DNA of 47,007 nt, taken from Arcobacter sp. EP1 (GTDB taxonomy: Bacteria > Campylobacterota > Campylobacteria > Campylobacterales > Arcobacteraceae). The DNA is taken from positions 113,116 to 160,122 of the forward strand of contig LPNY01000122.1 in assembly GCA_001655195.1 (NCBI GenBank), written 5' to 3'. The notes below the pieces were generated by a model. The model was not told where the DNA came from and searched no databases. It worked only from the letters and a program-made list of their open reading frames with translations. Below, piece by piece: positions 16,136 to 25,539 of the stretch; positions within the stretch are counted from its first letter, which is position 1; each line of letters opens with the position of its first letter. A program made the translations under genes and the position numbers.

Positions 16136-16933
16136 TTAATATAAAATATAATTTACATATATTTTAATTTTTGTGGGATCTTTGGGTCTTGGGTAATCTT
16201 TATAAGCAATTTCAATGGTTTCTAATGTCTCTTTATCAAAAAAAGAGTATCCAGAAGGGGATGTTATTTTTAATCTTGATATATCACCATTTGGATGAAG
16301 AATAAACTCTACGATATTCATGTGACGACCACGGAGGTTAAGCTGTACAGCAATACGTGGCATACTTAAGTATTTTTGAGTAATTCGTCCAATATTTTTG
16401 AGATTATTTTGTAGATATACTTTTTGTACTTTGGTAAAAGAGTTGTACTCTTCTCCATAAAGTTTGAGATAACTTTGTGTAACTTCATCTAAGAGTTGCA
16501 TATCCAAAACGGGAGCTGCCAAAAACTCATCTAAGGTTCTTTTTTGCAGTTTTGTGGGGTTCATTTTTTGGTAGTTTGGCGTTGCTTCAACCTTTTCAAT
16601 AGGTTTTCTTTGAATATTTTTTGCAGGTTTTTTTATCACTTTTCGTTTAGCAGTTTTAACGACTTTTTTGACTTTTTTATAACTCTTTAGTTTTTTAGGT
16701 TTTACAGGCTTTGTGGGTAGCTTTTTTATTACTGGTGTTTTGAACTTTTTTTGTACATTTTTTTGAACGGGTGCTTTTCTTTGAAGTTTCACAAAATGCA
16801 CTTGAGATTTGCTTATCTCTTTGGAAGTTGAGGGTTTATCACTGTACTCTTGAAGTTTTTTTTCTTTGAGTGTATAAAATGCCAACAAATGAAGTGCAAT
16901 TGATAAAATAAAGGCAACTGTAATAGGTTTCAT
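16136..16933 (-). CDS. tonB: TonB-like energy transducer
   Basis: A 265-residue protein with TonB architecture: a short cytoplasmic start and one N-terminal helix (about residues 4-21, 'TVAFILSIALHLLAFYTL', with the histidine typical of TonB). A long Lys/Pro-rich periplasmic spacer follows (about 30-125, many KKP/KP repeats), then a C-terminal domain (about 180-265) with 'IVEFILHPNGDISRLKITSPSGYSFFDKETLETI', the TonB_C pattern. It would couple proton motive force through ExbB/ExbD to outer-membrane receptors. No exbB/exbD or receptor gene is adjacent. No ribosome site precedes the ATG, and a TATAAT box ends 8 bases before it, so the message may be leaderless. It lies 88 bases upstream of the sensor kinase on the same strand. 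Confidence 0.78.
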   Translation of the reverse strand: MKPITVAFILSIALHLLAFYTLKEKKLQEYSDKPSTSKEISKSQVHFVKLQRKAPVQKNVQKKFKTPVIKKLPTKPVKPKKLKSYKKVKKVVKTAKRKVIKKPAKNIQRKPIEKVEATPNYQKMNPTKLQKRTLDEFLAAPVLDMQLLDEVTQSYLKLYGEEYNSFTKVQKVYLQNNLKNIGRITQKYLSMPRIAVQLNLRGRHMNIVEFILHPNGDISRLKITSPSGYSFFDKETLETIEIAYKDYPRPKDPTKIKIYVNYILY

Positions 16934-16940
16934 AATGCGA

Positions 16941-16946
16941 ATTATA
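16941..16946 (-). promoter_or_regulatory. Candidate -10 box (TATAAT) for tonB-like gene
   Basis: The minus strand reads GTACTATAATTCGCATTATG. A start site 7 bases after the hexamer would be 16934, one base before the ATG at 16933. This predicts a leaderless transcript. Confidence 0.5.
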
Positions 16947-17016
16947 GTACAATGTTGCTTTTATTAAATAAATAGACCAAATAATTGATTTGGTACATAC
17001 ATTATAGGGAAGTAAA

Positions 17017-18300
17017 ATGTTTGAAAAATCACAAAATGCATATGAAGCAGCACAACAAGTAATTCCAGGTGGTGTTGATTCACCTGTTAGAGCTTTTAAA
17101 GGGGTTGAAGGAACACCACCTTTTATTGATAGAGGTGAGGGTGCGTACCTTTATGACATTGATGGAAATAGATATTTAGATTTTGTACAAAGTTGGGGTC
17201 CACTAATTTTTGGACATTGTGATAGTGATATTGAGCAAGCTGTTATTGCAACAGCTAAAAAAGGTCTCTCTTTTGGTGCACCAACACTATTAGAGACTGA
17301 ACTTGCAGAAGAAATTGTAGAGATGTACGATAATATTGATAAAGTTCGATTTGTAAGTTCAGGTACCGAAGCTGTTATGTCTGCAATCAGACTTGCGCGT
17401 GGTGTTACTGGTAAAAATGACATTGTTAAATTCGAAGGGTGTTACCATGGGCACTCTGATTCACTGTTAGTACAAGCAGGTTCTGGTCTTGCTACATTTG
17501 GAAGCCCAAGTAGCCCAGGTGTTCCTGCAGACTTAATCAAACACACACTTTTATGTGAATATAACAATATTGAAAATCTTAAAAAATGTTTTGAAGACTC
17601 AGATGATATTTCGTGCATTATTATTGAACCAATTGCAGGAAACATGGGATTAGTTCCAGCAAGCCCTGAGTTTTTAGCTGCTTGTCGAGAACTGTGTGAT
17701 GCAAATAATGCTTTATTAATTTTTGATGAAGTTATGACAGGTTTTAGAGCTTCATTAACAGGAGCTTCTGGTATCGTTGATACAACTCCTGATATTGTTA
17801 CGTTTGGAAAAGTAATTGGTGCTGGTATGCCTGTTGGTGCTTTTGCATCAAGTAAAGAAATCATGGGACACCTAAGTCCTGATGGTGCTGTTTATCAAGC
17901 AGGAACACTAAGTGGAAACCCAGTAGCGATGGCTGCAGGACTAGTAAGTTTAAAAAAGCTTAAAGCAAATACCAATATTTATGTAGAATTAAATGCAAAA
18001 GCAACAAAACTAGTAACAGGGTTAAAAGAGGTAGCAAATAAACATAATATTCCTTTACAAGTAGATACTCGTGGTTCTATGTTTGGATTCTTTTTTGCTG
18101 AAAATATGCCAAAAAACTTTAAAGAGGTGACTGACTTTTGTGACTTCAAACGATTTGGAAGATTCCACCATGAGATGATTAAAAAAGGTTTCTATTTTGC
18201 GTGTAGTCAATATGAAGCAGGATTTATTGCAACAGTTATCACTGATGAGATGATTGATGAGTGTATTGCAGCTGCTGATGAAGTTATGGGAAATTTATAA
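17017..18300 (+). CDS. hemL: Glutamate-1-semialdehyde 2,1-aminomutase
   Basis: 427 residues, the usual length for this class III aminotransferase-fold enzyme. It shows '[11 protein letters not shown]' near the N-terminus, the PLP phosphate-binding '[15 protein letters not shown]' (about residues 111-125), '[10 protein letters not shown]' with the PLP-pyridine aspartate, and the Schiff-base lysine K265 in '[14 protein letters not shown]'. '[10 protein letters not shown]' follows. It converts glutamate-1-semialdehyde to 5-aminolevulinate in the C5 heme pathway. The ATG has an AGGGAAG ribosome site. It heads a plus-strand group with ppnP, an AtpZ-like gene and a membrane protein; the hemL-AtpZ-like neighbourhood recurs in Campylobacterota as far as I recall. 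The gene is divergent from tonB with 83 bases between. Confidence 0.95.
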   Translation: MFEKSQNAYEAAQQVIPGGVDSPVRAFKGVEGTPPFIDRGEGAYLYDIDGNRYLDFVQSWGPLIFGHCDSDIEQAVIATAKKGLSFGAPTLLETELAEEIVEMYDNIDKVRFVSSGTEAVMSAIRLARGVTGKNDIVKFEGCYHGHSDSLLVQAGSGLATFGSPSSPGVPADLIKHTLLCEYNNIENLKKCFEDSDDISCIIIEPIAGNMGLVPASPEFLAACRELCDANNALLIFDEVMTGFRASLTGASGIVDTTPDIVTFGKVIGAGMPVGAFASSKEIMGHLSPDGAVYQAGTLSGNPVAMAAGLVSLKKLKANTNIYVELNAKATKLVTGLKEVANKHNIPLQVDTRGSMFGFFFAENMPKNFKEVTDFCDFKRFGRFHHEMIKKGFYFACSQYEAGFIATVITDEMIDECIAAADEVMGNL

Positions 18301-18315
18301 GAGGATTCAATTAGT

Positions 18316-18630
18316 ATGGTAATTTTAGAAAATGTAAATTTAGTAAAACAAGCAAACATCTACTTTGATGGAGCAGTTACTTCTCGAAGTTATGAAGAGA
18401 ATGGGGTGAGTAAATCTTTGGGTGTTATGATGCCTGGTGAGTATACTTTTGGAACTGAGAGTGCAGAACATATGGAGATTATCTCTGGTAGTGTAGAAGT
18501 ACTGTTTTCAGGATTAGAGAGTAACTGGGAAGAGATAAATGCAGGAGAGTATTTTGAAGTACCTGCCAACTCAAGTTTTGATATTAAAGTTAAAACAATA
18601 ACAGATTACTGTTGTACCTATTTAAAGTAG
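18316..18630 (+). CDS. ppnP: Pyrimidine/purine nucleoside phosphorylase (PpnP/YaiE, cupin fold)
   Basis: A 104-residue single-domain cupin matching PpnP (formerly DUF1255/YaiE): 'ANIYFDGAVTSRSY' near the start, 'LGVMMPGEYTFGT', 'HMEIISGSVEVLF', 'GEYFEVPANSSFDIKV' and a 'DYCCTYL' ending. The family cleaves purine and pyrimidine nucleosides by phosphorolysis in the cytoplasm. It sits 15 bases after hemL, preceded by an AAGAGGA ribosome site overlapping the hemL end, and 6 bases before the next gene, so it is an operon member. Full length. Confidence 0.9.
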   Translation: MVILENVNLVKQANIYFDGAVTSRSYEENGVSKSLGVMMPGEYTFGTESAEHMEIISGSVEVLFSGLESNWEEINAGEYFEVPANSSFDIKVKTITDYCCTYLK

Positions 18631-18636
18631 TATTTG

Positions 18637-18951
18637 ATGGATGAAAAAAAAGATTTTAATCCTCAACCAAAACACAGGGATAAACTTCAAGCATTAGATA
18701 ACTTATCTCTTGGTATTTCGATGATAGCAGCCGTTATCATTGGATTTGGTATTGGTTATGGACTCAAAGAAGTGTTTGGTTATGACTGGTTATTATGGTT
18801 AGGACTATTTTGGGGTATTGCAGCAGCAGGTTTAAATATTTACAAAGCCTACAAGCGAGCTCAAAAAGCTTATGAAGGGATGGAAAATGATCCTCGATAT
18901 GCTCACAGAGCAAAACATGGTGATAAAGTAGACGATGATAACAACGATTAA
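18637..18951 (+). CDS. AtpZ/AtpI-family small membrane protein
   Basis: 104 residues from the ATG at 18637; a TTG one codon earlier is also possible, and no strong ribosome site separates them. Two hydrophobic helices (about residues 25-45 and 50-70) carry the glycine-rich 'MIAAVIIGFGIGYGLKEVFG' and 'LLWLGLFWGIAAAGLNIYKAY' pattern of AtpZ/AtpI-like proteins. These are linked to F1Fo ATP synthase assembly or Mg2+ uptake. The tail is highly charged (DPRYAHRAKHGDKVDDDNND). No ATP synthase genes are adjacent. The end overlaps the next gene by 17 bases. Confidence 0.78.
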   Translation: MDEKKDFNPQPKHRDKLQALDNLSLGISMIAAVIIGFGIGYGLKEVFGYDWLLWLGLFWGIAAAGLNIYKAYKRAQKAYEGMENDPRYAHRAKHGDKVDDDNND

Positions 18952-19483
18952 AAATTTTGCCAAAGTCTTTTTCCTATTAGACTTTGGTGTAATTTTATTT
19001 TGCTTAGTTAATGCTAATACCACATGGCTTTTAAATACTCAAATAGCATTTTTCTCTTCACTATTTATCTCAATTGCCACATTCTTTTCTTATCAAAACA
19101 GTATTAAAAAACGATTGGCAAATAGTAGTGTTGACATTGATACTGCAAATGATAGGGATAAAATTGATGAAATTGATGACCCCTATGATTTGTATAGTGA
19201 AGATGGCGTTGTTGAAGAAGAAAAAGAGTTAACAGCCCATGAAATTAAAACAATCATTCAAGAAGAAAAATCTAAAGTTAAACGAAACTCATTAAAAAAT
19301 ATGATTGTCAACGGTGGAAGTTTTGTCTCTATCTATCGTTTAGTAGGGTATGCTATTTTAGTTGTAGGATTCTTTTATTTAGTCAATCACAAACTCTTTG
19401 AGCCATTCTCATACATGGTGGGACTGTTTATTGTACCACTTTCTATGTTAGTGATAAAATTAACAACAAAAAGTGTTGATTAG
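18935..19483 (+). CDS. Hypothetical membrane protein with four helices and acidic linker
   Basis: 182 residues. Two N-terminal helices (about 8-25 and 32-49) and two C-terminal helices (about 135-150 and 155-175) flank a soluble, strongly acidic linker (about 62-110, with 'DEIDDPYDLYSEDG' and 'EEEKEL'). It starts within the end of the AtpZ-like gene (17-base overlap), implying translational coupling. I do not recognise the family. Position suggests a role with the AtpZ-like protein, but nothing in the sequence names it. Confidence 0.7.
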   Translation: MITTIKNFAKVFFLLDFGVILFCLVNANTTWLLNTQIAFFSSLFISIATFFSYQNSIKKRLANSSVDIDTANDRDKIDEIDDPYDLYSEDGVVEEEKELTAHEIKTIIQEEKSKVKRNSLKNMIVNGGSFVSIYRLVGYAILVVGFFYLVNHKLFEPFSYMVGLFIVPLSMLVIKLTTKSVD

Positions 19484-19508
19484 TATTTTTATTATTTAGA
19501 AAAAAATC

Positions 19509-20195
19509 TTAAGACAATAGGGGAAGGTCAATAAATATTTTATCTTCTTCTACGGTTAAGATAAACGTATTACTCTCTTGATCTTTATCCACACTATCAA
19601 AGTTTATAAAACTTCCATCAGTTGTTACTTCAACGGTGATGATAGAGTGCTTTTTTTCATCAATTCGAATATATTCACCAATTTTTAGTTTAACAGACGT
19701 AGTGATCATCTGAGCACCTTCTATGGAGTCATAAATAGCATTAAGTATTTTTAAAAACTCTGAGGCTACCAATTTGAAATCTGGAATAGAGGGGTCATAG
19801 TTTTTGATGTATTTAACATCTGATTTTGTTTTTTTTGTACTAATTGATAAATCAACAAGGGTAAAGATATTAGTTATAGTCGCATTTTTAGAAGATAACT
19901 TCTTTTTACGTTTAACCATGGTTGATTTGTAAAGTTTGAGATGAATTTCATCTTCATCTTCATAACCCACTGTAATTGCATAAAAAGTGTAGTTTTTAAG
20001 GGGTAGGTTTATGTACGATGTTTGAAAACCAAAGGAGCTTGGCGCATAACGCAAGGCTAAATCATAAAGTTCTTTTTGAGAGATACGGTTCAGTAAGAAT
20101 TGTGCCTCTTGATTTGAAAATTTGATTTTACCTGTGGAGGAAAAAGAGATAATAGGATTTAAATCTAATTCCACCCAGTTTTCATAGAAATTCAT
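19509..20195 (-). CDS. Hypothetical protein next to rpoD, PAS-like N-terminus
   Basis: 228 residues, soluble, no signal peptide. The opening 'NWVELDLNPIISFSSTGKIKFSNQEAQFLLNR' resembles the first strands of a PAS domain ('NPIIxFxxxGxIxxxNxxA'). The C-terminal half has an amphipathic helix (about residues 145-165) and a beta-rich ending (EEDKIFIDLPLLS). It follows rpoD after 7 bases on the same strand, so it is cotranscribed with the primary sigma factor. It could be a regulator or sensor, but no catalytic residues are visible and I do not recognise a named family. Confidence 0.65.
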   Translation of the reverse strand: MNFYENWVELDLNPIISFSSTGKIKFSNQEAQFLLNRISQKELYDLALRYAPSSFGFQTSYINLPLKNYTFYAITVGYEDEDEIHLKLYKSTMVKRKKKLSSKNATITNIFTLVDLSISTKKTKSDVKYIKNYDPSIPDFKLVASEFLKILNAIYDSIEGAQMITTSVKLKIGEYIRIDEKKHSIITVEVTTDGSFINFDSVDKDQESNTFILTVEEDKIFIDLPLLS

Positions 20196-20202
20196 GCAGT
20201 TC

Positions 20203-22059
20203 TTAACTCTCTACGTAGTTTTTAAGGTTTTTCCCAACTTTAGGGTGCTTTAATTTCTTAATAGCACTTGATTCGATTTGACGTACTCTCTCACGTGTTA
20301 CCGCAAGCTCTTTTCCAATCTCTTCAAGTGTTCTATCACTTGCATCATCCATAAGTCCAAACCGCATTCTAACAACTGCTTGTTCTCTTTCATTTAATTG
20401 TGCAAGGATTTGATCAATTTGACCTTGTAAATCTTCTTTCATGATGTTATCAACTGGTGTTGGTGCTTTTTCATCAGGAACGAAGTCTCCAAATTTACCA
20501 TCATCATCTGAACCAATTGGTGCTTCAAGTGATACTGGCTCTTTTGTAATCTTAATAACTTGTTTTACCTTATCAACAGGTAGTCCAACTTCTTTTGCGA
20601 TTACATCTACATCTGGCTCTTTACCATTCTCTTGGATTCCCTTTCTGATGATTTTATTGATTCTATTAATCGTTTCAATCATGTGAATTGGAATACGGAT
20701 AGTTCTCGCTTGGTCTGCAATTGCTCTTGAGATAGCTTGTCTAATCCACCATGTTGCATAAGTAGAGAATTTATAACCTTTTTTATATTCAAACTTGTCA
20801 ACAGCTTTCATAAGACCGATGTTTCCTTCTTGAATAAGGTCTAAGAAAGGCAAACCTCTATTTGTATAACGTTTTGCAATCGATACAACCAGTCTTAAGT
20901 TTGATTTTGCCATTCGAGTTTTAGCTTCATCTGTGATTTGTTTACCACGTTTGATTTGCTCTAATACATCTTTTAACTCTTCAGGTTCTAAATCAAAGCC
21001 ACCTTTAGAAGCCTCTTTTGTTTGGAAAAGTTTTTTGATTTCCATATACGTAGAAACCATTGTTGCTTCTGGAACCATTGAAGTGATTTGAACTTTTGAT
21101 AAATTAATAATATTTTCTAAAAGCTTTTCGTGATTCTTTTTTAATGTTTCGTTAAAAAGTGGTAACTTATACTCTAATCGTTTTAACTCAGAGTCAAAAC
21201 CAGTATCAGATTTAAGTGCAGTTTCCATCGCTTTTACAATCTCTGTAATAAGTTTAGAAGTTGGTCCTAAATCAATAAGTGACTCTTTTAAAAGTTTCTT
21301 TTTAAAAGCAGTTGCTAAGTCAAATGTCATAACATCAACTTCGTCATCTGATTTAGCAGTCTCTTTAGTTTGGAATTTTAACCAATCTTTTTTTGCTTTT
21401 TCTAATACTTTAAATGTTGCAATAATTGTTTCAGCTCGTTTATCAAGCTTTTTATCTTTTTTGCTTGAGTCATCATCATCTGAATCATCAGTTTCTACTT
21501 CAACAATCTCTTCTTCTGATGAATCATCAGAATCTTCGTCATCAAAGTTTTTGAAAAGTTCTTTAACTTTTCGTTCTCTATTTACTAGAGGTTCTTTGTA
21601 CTCTAAAATAAAATCAATTAAATAGGGTACAAAACAGATAGCGTCAAGAATTACATCTTCACCCATCTCGATTTTTTTAGAGATTTCAATCTCTTCTTCT
21701 TTTGTTAGTAATGGGATCTGTCCCATTTCTCTTAGGTACATTCTAACAGGTGAATCAGACCGTGACCATTCAAGAAGTTCTTTGTTTTTTAATAAATCAT
21801 AAACATCTTCTTCGTTTTCACGAAGTTTGTTTCGTAAGTCTTCTTTTCTTTTGGCTTCTTCAGCATTCATTCGCTTTGCTTGCTCTTGTGACGTAATAAG
21901 CGTCACGTTGTAGAGTTGAATAAGTGCGATGAGTTTTTTTACATTGGCAACTGAAGGAGCTTTTGGAAAAATTTTAATCAGCTTTTCAAAGGTAAGAACA
22001 GAGTCTTTATACTCTTTTACCGTGGTTTCTATAGCTTTGTTTAAGTCTTTTACACTCAT
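20203..22059 (-). CDS. rpoD: RNA polymerase primary sigma factor (sigma-70)
   Basis: 618 residues with full sigma-70 layout: a region 1.1-like N-terminus, region 1.2 ('[21 protein letters not shown]', about residues 103-123), a long non-conserved segment, region 2 ('[34 protein letters not shown]' and '[30 protein letters not shown]'), region 3 and region 4 with the helix-turn-helix '[27 protein letters not shown]'. It directs core polymerase to housekeeping promoters. The non-conserved region holds an Asp/Glu/Ser-rich stretch at about residues 170-205. The ATG at 22059 has an AAGGA site. It is divergent from leuD. Confidence 0.95.
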   Translation of the reverse strand: MSVKDLNKAIETTVKEYKDSVLTFEKLIKIFPKAPSVANVKKLIALIQLYNVTLITSQEQAKRMNAEEAKRKEDLRNKLRENEEDVYDLLKNKELLEWSRSDSPVRMYLREMGQIPLLTKEEEIEISKKIEMGEDVILDAICFVPYLIDFILEYKEPLVNRERKVKELFKNFDDEDSDDSSEEEIVEVETDDSDDDDSSKKDKKLDKRAETIIATFKVLEKAKKDWLKFQTKETAKSDDEVDVMTFDLATAFKKKLLKESLIDLGPTSKLITEIVKAMETALKSDTGFDSELKRLEYKLPLFNETLKKNHEKLLENIINLSKVQITSMVPEATMVSTYMEIKKLFQTKEASKGGFDLEPEELKDVLEQIKRGKQITDEAKTRMAKSNLRLVVSIAKRYTNRGLPFLDLIQEGNIGLMKAVDKFEYKKGYKFSTYATWWIRQAISRAIADQARTIRIPIHMIETINRINKIIRKGIQENGKEPDVDVIAKEVGLPVDKVKQVIKITKEPVSLEAPIGSDDDGKFGDFVPDEKAPTPVDNIMKEDLQGQIDQILAQLNEREQAVVRMRFGLMDDASDRTLEEIGKELAVTRERVRQIESSAIKKLKHPKVGKNLKNYVES

Positions 22060-22168
22060 ATTGATATAAGTTCCTTGCTTTTTTTAAAGATAGTCAGATA
22101 TTATACCGAAAATTATTAAATAAATAATTAATTTTATTCATTTAATCAATTATTTCAAAAATTTTAGG

Positions 22169-22174
22169 TAAAAT
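22169..22174 (+). promoter_or_regulatory. Candidate -10 box (TAAAAT) for leuDB
   Basis: The sequence TTTTAGGTAAAATGCG lies 89 bases upstream of the leuD start in the rpoD-leuD divergent spacer. Similar GGTAAAAT/GGTATAAT boxes precede other genes in this window. No leader peptide or attenuator hairpin was recognised between it and leuD. Confidence 0.45.
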
Positions 22175-22262
22175 GCGTTTTCATTTAAAAATAATGTCAA
22201 AAAAATAACAAACTATATACTAAGTTAGAAATCCATTTTTTTGTCTATTAAGGATTTAGATT

Positions 22263-22763
22263 ATGAATACAATTACTGGAAAAGTGTGGAACTTTGGTGC
22301 TAATATTGATACAGATGTTATCATTGCTGCACGTTATTTAAACAGTTCTGACCCTGAGCATTTAGCGAAATACGTTATGGAAGATGCAGATCCAGATTTC
22401 CCAAACAAGTTACAAAAGGGAGATATTATCGTTGCAGGTGAAAACTTTGGATGTGGTTCAAGTCGAGAACATGCTCCGATTGCTTTAAAAGCTGCAGGTG
22501 TAGCTGCTGTTGTTGCTCCATCATTTGCAAGAATTTTTTACCGAAATGCTTTTAATATGGGATTACCAATTTTTGAATTACCAGAGTCTTTAGAGATTAA
22601 AGAGGGTGAGACAATTTCTATTGATTTAGATAATGGAAAAATAATCAATAACACAACAAATAAAAGCTATGAATTTATTGCTATTCCTGATTTTATGCAA
22701 GAATTAATTGCTACAGGTGGTTTAATAAACTATGCAAAAGCTGAAATGGGAGTAGATAAATAA
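22263..22763 (+). CDS. leuD: 3-isopropylmalate dehydratase small subunit
   Basis: 166 residues, a typical short-form LeuD. It shows '[15 protein letters not shown]' near the start and the swivelling-domain signature '[41 protein letters not shown]' spread over residues 60-100. With LeuC it isomerises 2-isopropylmalate to 3-isopropylmalate in leucine biosynthesis. The stop overlaps the leuB ATG by one base (TAATG). leuC is not beside it here. A homoaconitase small subunit would look alike, but the leuB partner decides. An AAGGA ribosome site precedes the ATG. Confidence 0.93.
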   Translation: MNTITGKVWNFGANIDTDVIIAARYLNSSDPEHLAKYVMEDADPDFPNKLQKGDIIVAGENFGCGSSREHAPIALKAAGVAAVVAPSFARIFYRNAFNMGLPIFELPESLEIKEGETISIDLDNGKIINNTTNKSYEFIAIPDFMQELIATGGLINYAKAEMGVDK

Positions 22764-23830
22764 TGAAAAAATATAAAATAGCAATCATCAAAGGTGATGG
22801 AATTGGTCCAGAAATTGTTGATGAAGCAATTAAAGTATTAGATGCTGTTTCATATGCGTGTGGATTTACATTAGAGTATGAAGACTATCTCATGGGTGGA
22901 ATCGCTATTGATGTAACAGGTGTTCCTTTACCAGATGAGACTGTTAGTGGAGTATTAAACTCTGATGCATGTCTATTTGGAGCTATTGGTGGAGAAAAAT
23001 GGGATACATTAGCACGTGAACTTCGACCTGAAACTGGACTATTAAAGTTTAGAGAAGCGATGGGTGTTTATGCAAACCTTCGACCTGCAATCATCTATGA
23101 TGAGTTAGTAAATGCTTCAACACTTAAACCTGAAGTTATTGAGGGCGTTGATATTATGGTTGTGCGTGAGCTTATTGGTGGTATCTACTTTGGTCAACCG
23201 CGAGCTAATGATGGTCAAAAAGCATACAATACAATGGTGTACACAAAAGATGAAATTATTCGAATTTCAAAACAAGCATTTGAACTTGCGATGAAACGAG
23301 ATAGAAGAGTATGTTCTGTTGATAAAGCAAACGTTCTTGAAGTTTCTCAGCTTTGGCGAGATACAGTTGAAGAAGTTGCTAAAGATTATCCAGAAGTTGA
23401 ACTATCACATATGTATGTAGATAATGCAGCAATGCAGTTAGTACGAAACCCAAAACAGTTTGATGTTATCTTAACAGGAAACATTTTTGGAGATATTCTT
23501 TCTGATACTGCTTCTATGGTTGTAGGTTCTATTGGATTACTTCCATCGGCTTCTACAGGGGACAAAACTGCAATCTATGAGCCAATTCATGGTTCAGCTC
23601 CTGATATTGCAGGACAAGGAATTGCAAACCCAATTGCTACAATTGAGTCTGCTGGAATGATGTTAAAATATTCACTGGGTGAAAGTGAAGCGGCAACAAT
23701 GATTGATAGTGCTATTAAAAAAGCACTTAAAGAGGGTTACCGAACAAAAGACATCGCAGCATACGATGCAAAACATGTAGTTACAACGGCTGAAATGGGT
23801 GATGTAATTGCAAACTTTATTAACAAATAA
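22763..23830 (+). CDS. leuB: 3-isopropylmalate dehydrogenase
   Basis: 355 residues, full length. Landmarks are '[17 protein letters not shown]' at the N-terminus, 'GAIGGEKWD', '[10 protein letters not shown]' with substrate-binding arginines, '[11 protein letters not shown]', the catalytic lysine in '[11 protein letters not shown]', '[31 protein letters not shown]' with the metal-binding aspartates, and the NAD-binding '[18 protein letters not shown]'. It oxidises and decarboxylates 3-isopropylmalate to 2-oxoisocaproate. It is coupled to leuD by TAATG and followed by a strong terminator. Confidence 0.95.
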   Translation: MKKYKIAIIKGDGIGPEIVDEAIKVLDAVSYACGFTLEYEDYLMGGIAIDVTGVPLPDETVSGVLNSDACLFGAIGGEKWDTLARELRPETGLLKFREAMGVYANLRPAIIYDELVNASTLKPEVIEGVDIMVVRELIGGIYFGQPRANDGQKAYNTMVYTKDEIIRISKQAFELAMKRDRRVCSVDKANVLEVSQLWRDTVEEVAKDYPEVELSHMYVDNAAMQLVRNPKQFDVILTGNIFGDILSDTASMVVGSIGLLPSASTGDKTAIYEPIHGSAPDIAGQGIANPIATIESAGMMLKYSLGESEAATMIDSAIKKALKEGYRTKDIAAYDAKHVVTTAEMGDVIANFINK

Positions 23831-23846
23831 CTAATATTTTATAAAG

Positions 23847-23874
23847 TGGAGCCTCTCTTTGGCTCCATTTTTTT
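23847..23874 (+). terminator. Rho-independent terminator after leuB
   Basis: TGGAGCC (23847-23853) pairs with GGCTCCA (23861-23867) around a 7-base loop, followed by seven T residues. Confidence 0.85.
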
Positions 23875-23937
23875 CCTCCTAATAAAAATTAAATCAATTT
23901 TTTTCTTTTTTAAATAACTTATTTATTCTAATCATGA

Positions 23938-23943
23938 TAGAAT
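23938..23943 (+). promoter_or_regulatory. Candidate extended -10 box (TGATAGAAT) for DHH gene
   Basis: TG-A-TAGAAT lies 28 bases before the DHH-family start, after the leuB terminator. Called by motif and spacing. Confidence 0.45.
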
Positions 23944-23971
23944 ATTTCAAATTTACTAGTGGAATGGTGAT

Positions 23972-24898
23972 ATGGATAAAAAATATAGATTAGTCACACG
24001 AAGTGATATGGATGGATTAGTTTGTGGTACTTTATTGAAATACCTAGACATTGTTGATGAAATTACTTTTGTTCACCCAAAAGATATGCAAGATGGTAAA
24101 GTTGAAATAACAGGAAGTGATATAACAACTAACCTTCCTTATGTGGATGGGGTTTTTTTAGCTTTTGATCACCACTTTAGTGAAACCTTGCGTAACGAAA
24201 AACAAGATAATCATATTATTGACCCTGACGCCCCAAGTGCCGCAGAAGTTGTTTACCAATATTATGGAGCAAGTTCTAAGTTTCCACCACGATTTACTGA
24301 TTTAATGGACGCAGCAAACAAAGCTGATAGTGCTGCTTTTTCAAAAGATGATATTTTAAATCCAAGAGGTTGGGATTTACTTAGCTTTTTAATGGATTCA
24401 CGAACAGGTCTTGGAAGATTTAGAGAGTTTACTGTTTCAAACTATCAATTAATGATGGATTTAATTGACTATTGTAAAGACCATGATATCTCAGAAATAT
24501 TAGCACTACCAGATGTAAAAGAGCGTGTTGACTTGTATTTAAAATATGAAGATGAATTCGAAGAGCAATTACATCGATGTTCAACCATACACGATAATTT
24601 AGTGATTATTGATTATCGTGATGAAACGATTATCTATCCTGGAAACCGATTTTTAATTTATGCCCTTTATCCAGATACAAATATTTCTATTCATGCTGTT
24701 TGGGGAAAAGATAAACAAAATGTTGTTTTCTCAACAGGGAAATCAATTATTAATAAATCATCAAAAACGAATGTTGGTGAGTTGATGTTATCTTATGGTG
24801 GTGGTGGACATCAAGCCGCAGGCGGTTGTCAAATTGACCACGATAAATGTGAAGATGTACTCAAAGAGTTAATTACTAAAATTAACAACGACGGTTAA
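23972..24898 (+). CDS. DHH-family phosphoesterase
   Basis: 308 residues. The N-terminal DHH domain has the metal-binding 'VTRSDMDGLVCG' (about residues 8-19), an acidic 'DGVFLAFDHHFSE' with the DHH triad (about residues 59-71) and 'DPDAPSAAEVVYQYY'. The C-terminal DHHA1 domain ends in 'GELMLSYGGGGHQAAGGCQI'. Relatives include exopolyphosphatases, nanoRNases (NrnA) and c-di-AMP phosphodiesterases. The substrate cannot be read from the sequence, and no DHH-RecJ or membrane domain is present. It stands alone, with its own promoter-like box and a bidirectional hairpin after the stop. Confidence 0.82.
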   Translation: MDKKYRLVTRSDMDGLVCGTLLKYLDIVDEITFVHPKDMQDGKVEITGSDITTNLPYVDGVFLAFDHHFSETLRNEKQDNHIIDPDAPSAAEVVYQYYGASSKFPPRFTDLMDAANKADSAAFSKDDILNPRGWDLLSFLMDSRTGLGRFREFTVSNYQLMMDLIDYCKDHDISEILALPDVKERVDLYLKYEDEFEEQLHRCSTIHDNLVIIDYRDETIIYPGNRFLIYALYPDTNISIHAVWGKDKQNVVFSTGKSIINKSSKTNVGELMLSYGGGGHQAAGGCQIDHDKCEDVLKELITKINNDG

Positions 24899-24900
24899 AA

Positions 24901-24925
24901 CAAAAGAAGTTTAAAGCTTCTTTTG
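24901..24925. terminator. Bidirectional hairpin between DHH gene and HIT gene
   Basis: CAAAAGAAG (24901-24909) pairs with CTTCTTTTG (24917-24925) around a 7-base loop. The last codons and stop of the convergent HIT gene form part of the hairpin. Confidence 0.65.
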
Positions 24926-25276
24926 TAACTGGGATATAAATCTATCAAAGTCGGGCAACTCTAAATTTGCCTCACGCTGTTTTTTGCCCCACATGGGCTC
25001 AGGAAAATAAGAATCCTCTTTAAATCGTGCCATAATATGAAAATGAACATGGGGTACATAATTTCCAAAAGAAGCGATATTTATTTTCTCGCATGTTTGA
25101 TAATACTCCAACATCTCTTTTTCAATAACATCTAATAACCTAAATATCTCTGTTTTAACTTCTGATGGACATTGGCTAAACTCTTTGTAGGCCTCTTGGG
25201 TAAATATTTTTAACCAAGGAATTTCACTACTTTCAATCTCTATTTTTATTAATTCATTACTATAGATAATACTCAT
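24911..25276 (-). CDS. HIT-family (histidine triad) protein
   Basis: 121 residues with the histidine triad H76-x-H78-x-H80 in 'NYVPHVHFHIMARFKED', close to the family consensus HxHxHxx. HIT proteins are nucleotide hydrolases or transferases acting on AMP-linked substrates. A Trp-containing C-terminal part ('FPEPMWGKKQREANLELPDF') matches the group of small HIT hydrolases. The exact substrate is unknown. It is transcribed alone, convergent to the DHH gene and divergent from the alpha ribosomal operon. Confidence 0.85.
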   Translation of the reverse strand: MSIIYSNELIKIEIESSEIPWLKIFTQEAYKEFSQCPSEVKTEIFRLLDVIEKEMLEYYQTCEKINIASFGNYVPHVHFHIMARFKEDSYFPEPMWGKKQREANLELPDFDRFISQLQKKL

Positions 25277-25390
25277 TTTTACTCTTTTAAATTTATTATT
25301 ATGATTTTATCAAAAACATTATAAAAGTGCCTAAAAGGATAAAATATGGCCTTTAGTAGTAGATTCAAGTTTATTTAAGCAAAAATTAAA

Positions 25391-25396
25391 TATAAT
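25391..25396 (+). promoter_or_regulatory. Candidate -10 box (TATAAT) for alpha ribosomal operon
   Basis: AAATTAAATATAATCC gives a perfect TATAAT. Transcription from about 25403 would make a leader of about 137 bases before rpmJ. Confidence 0.55.
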
Positions 25397-25461
25397 CCAA
25401 ATCCATTTTTTCAACCATAAAAGAATTTTTTACCAAATAATTTGTGATTTGCTAAAGAGTT

Positions 25462-25498
25462 GGTATGAATGGCTAATATGAACAGCAACGTTCATGCC
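25462..25498 (+). promoter_or_regulatory. Leader with two mutually exclusive hairpins before rpmJ
   Basis: GGTATGAA (25462-25469) can pair with TTCATGCC (25491-25498). Alternatively ATGAAC (25478-25483) pairs with GTTCAT (25490-25495) around a 6-base loop. The two stems share the TTCAT segment, so only one can form. In other bacteria this operon is controlled by S4 binding to a structured leader; whether this is an S4 target is inference. Confidence 0.35.
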
Positions 25499-25539
25499 TG
25501 TTGTTAAAGTGGTAAAAATACACAAAAGAAGGACTTTTT

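Noticed and set aside
17442-17864. 140-codon open frame antisense to hemL
   Set aside because: It lies wholly inside hemL, whose catalytic motifs are intact. There is no ribosome site and the composition is an antisense shadow.
25478-25507. Nine-codon leader peptide (ATG...TAA, reading MNSNVHACC) before rpmJ
   Set aside because: No ribosome site precedes it, and its codons coincide with a hairpin that explains the sequence. Kept only as part of the leader observation.
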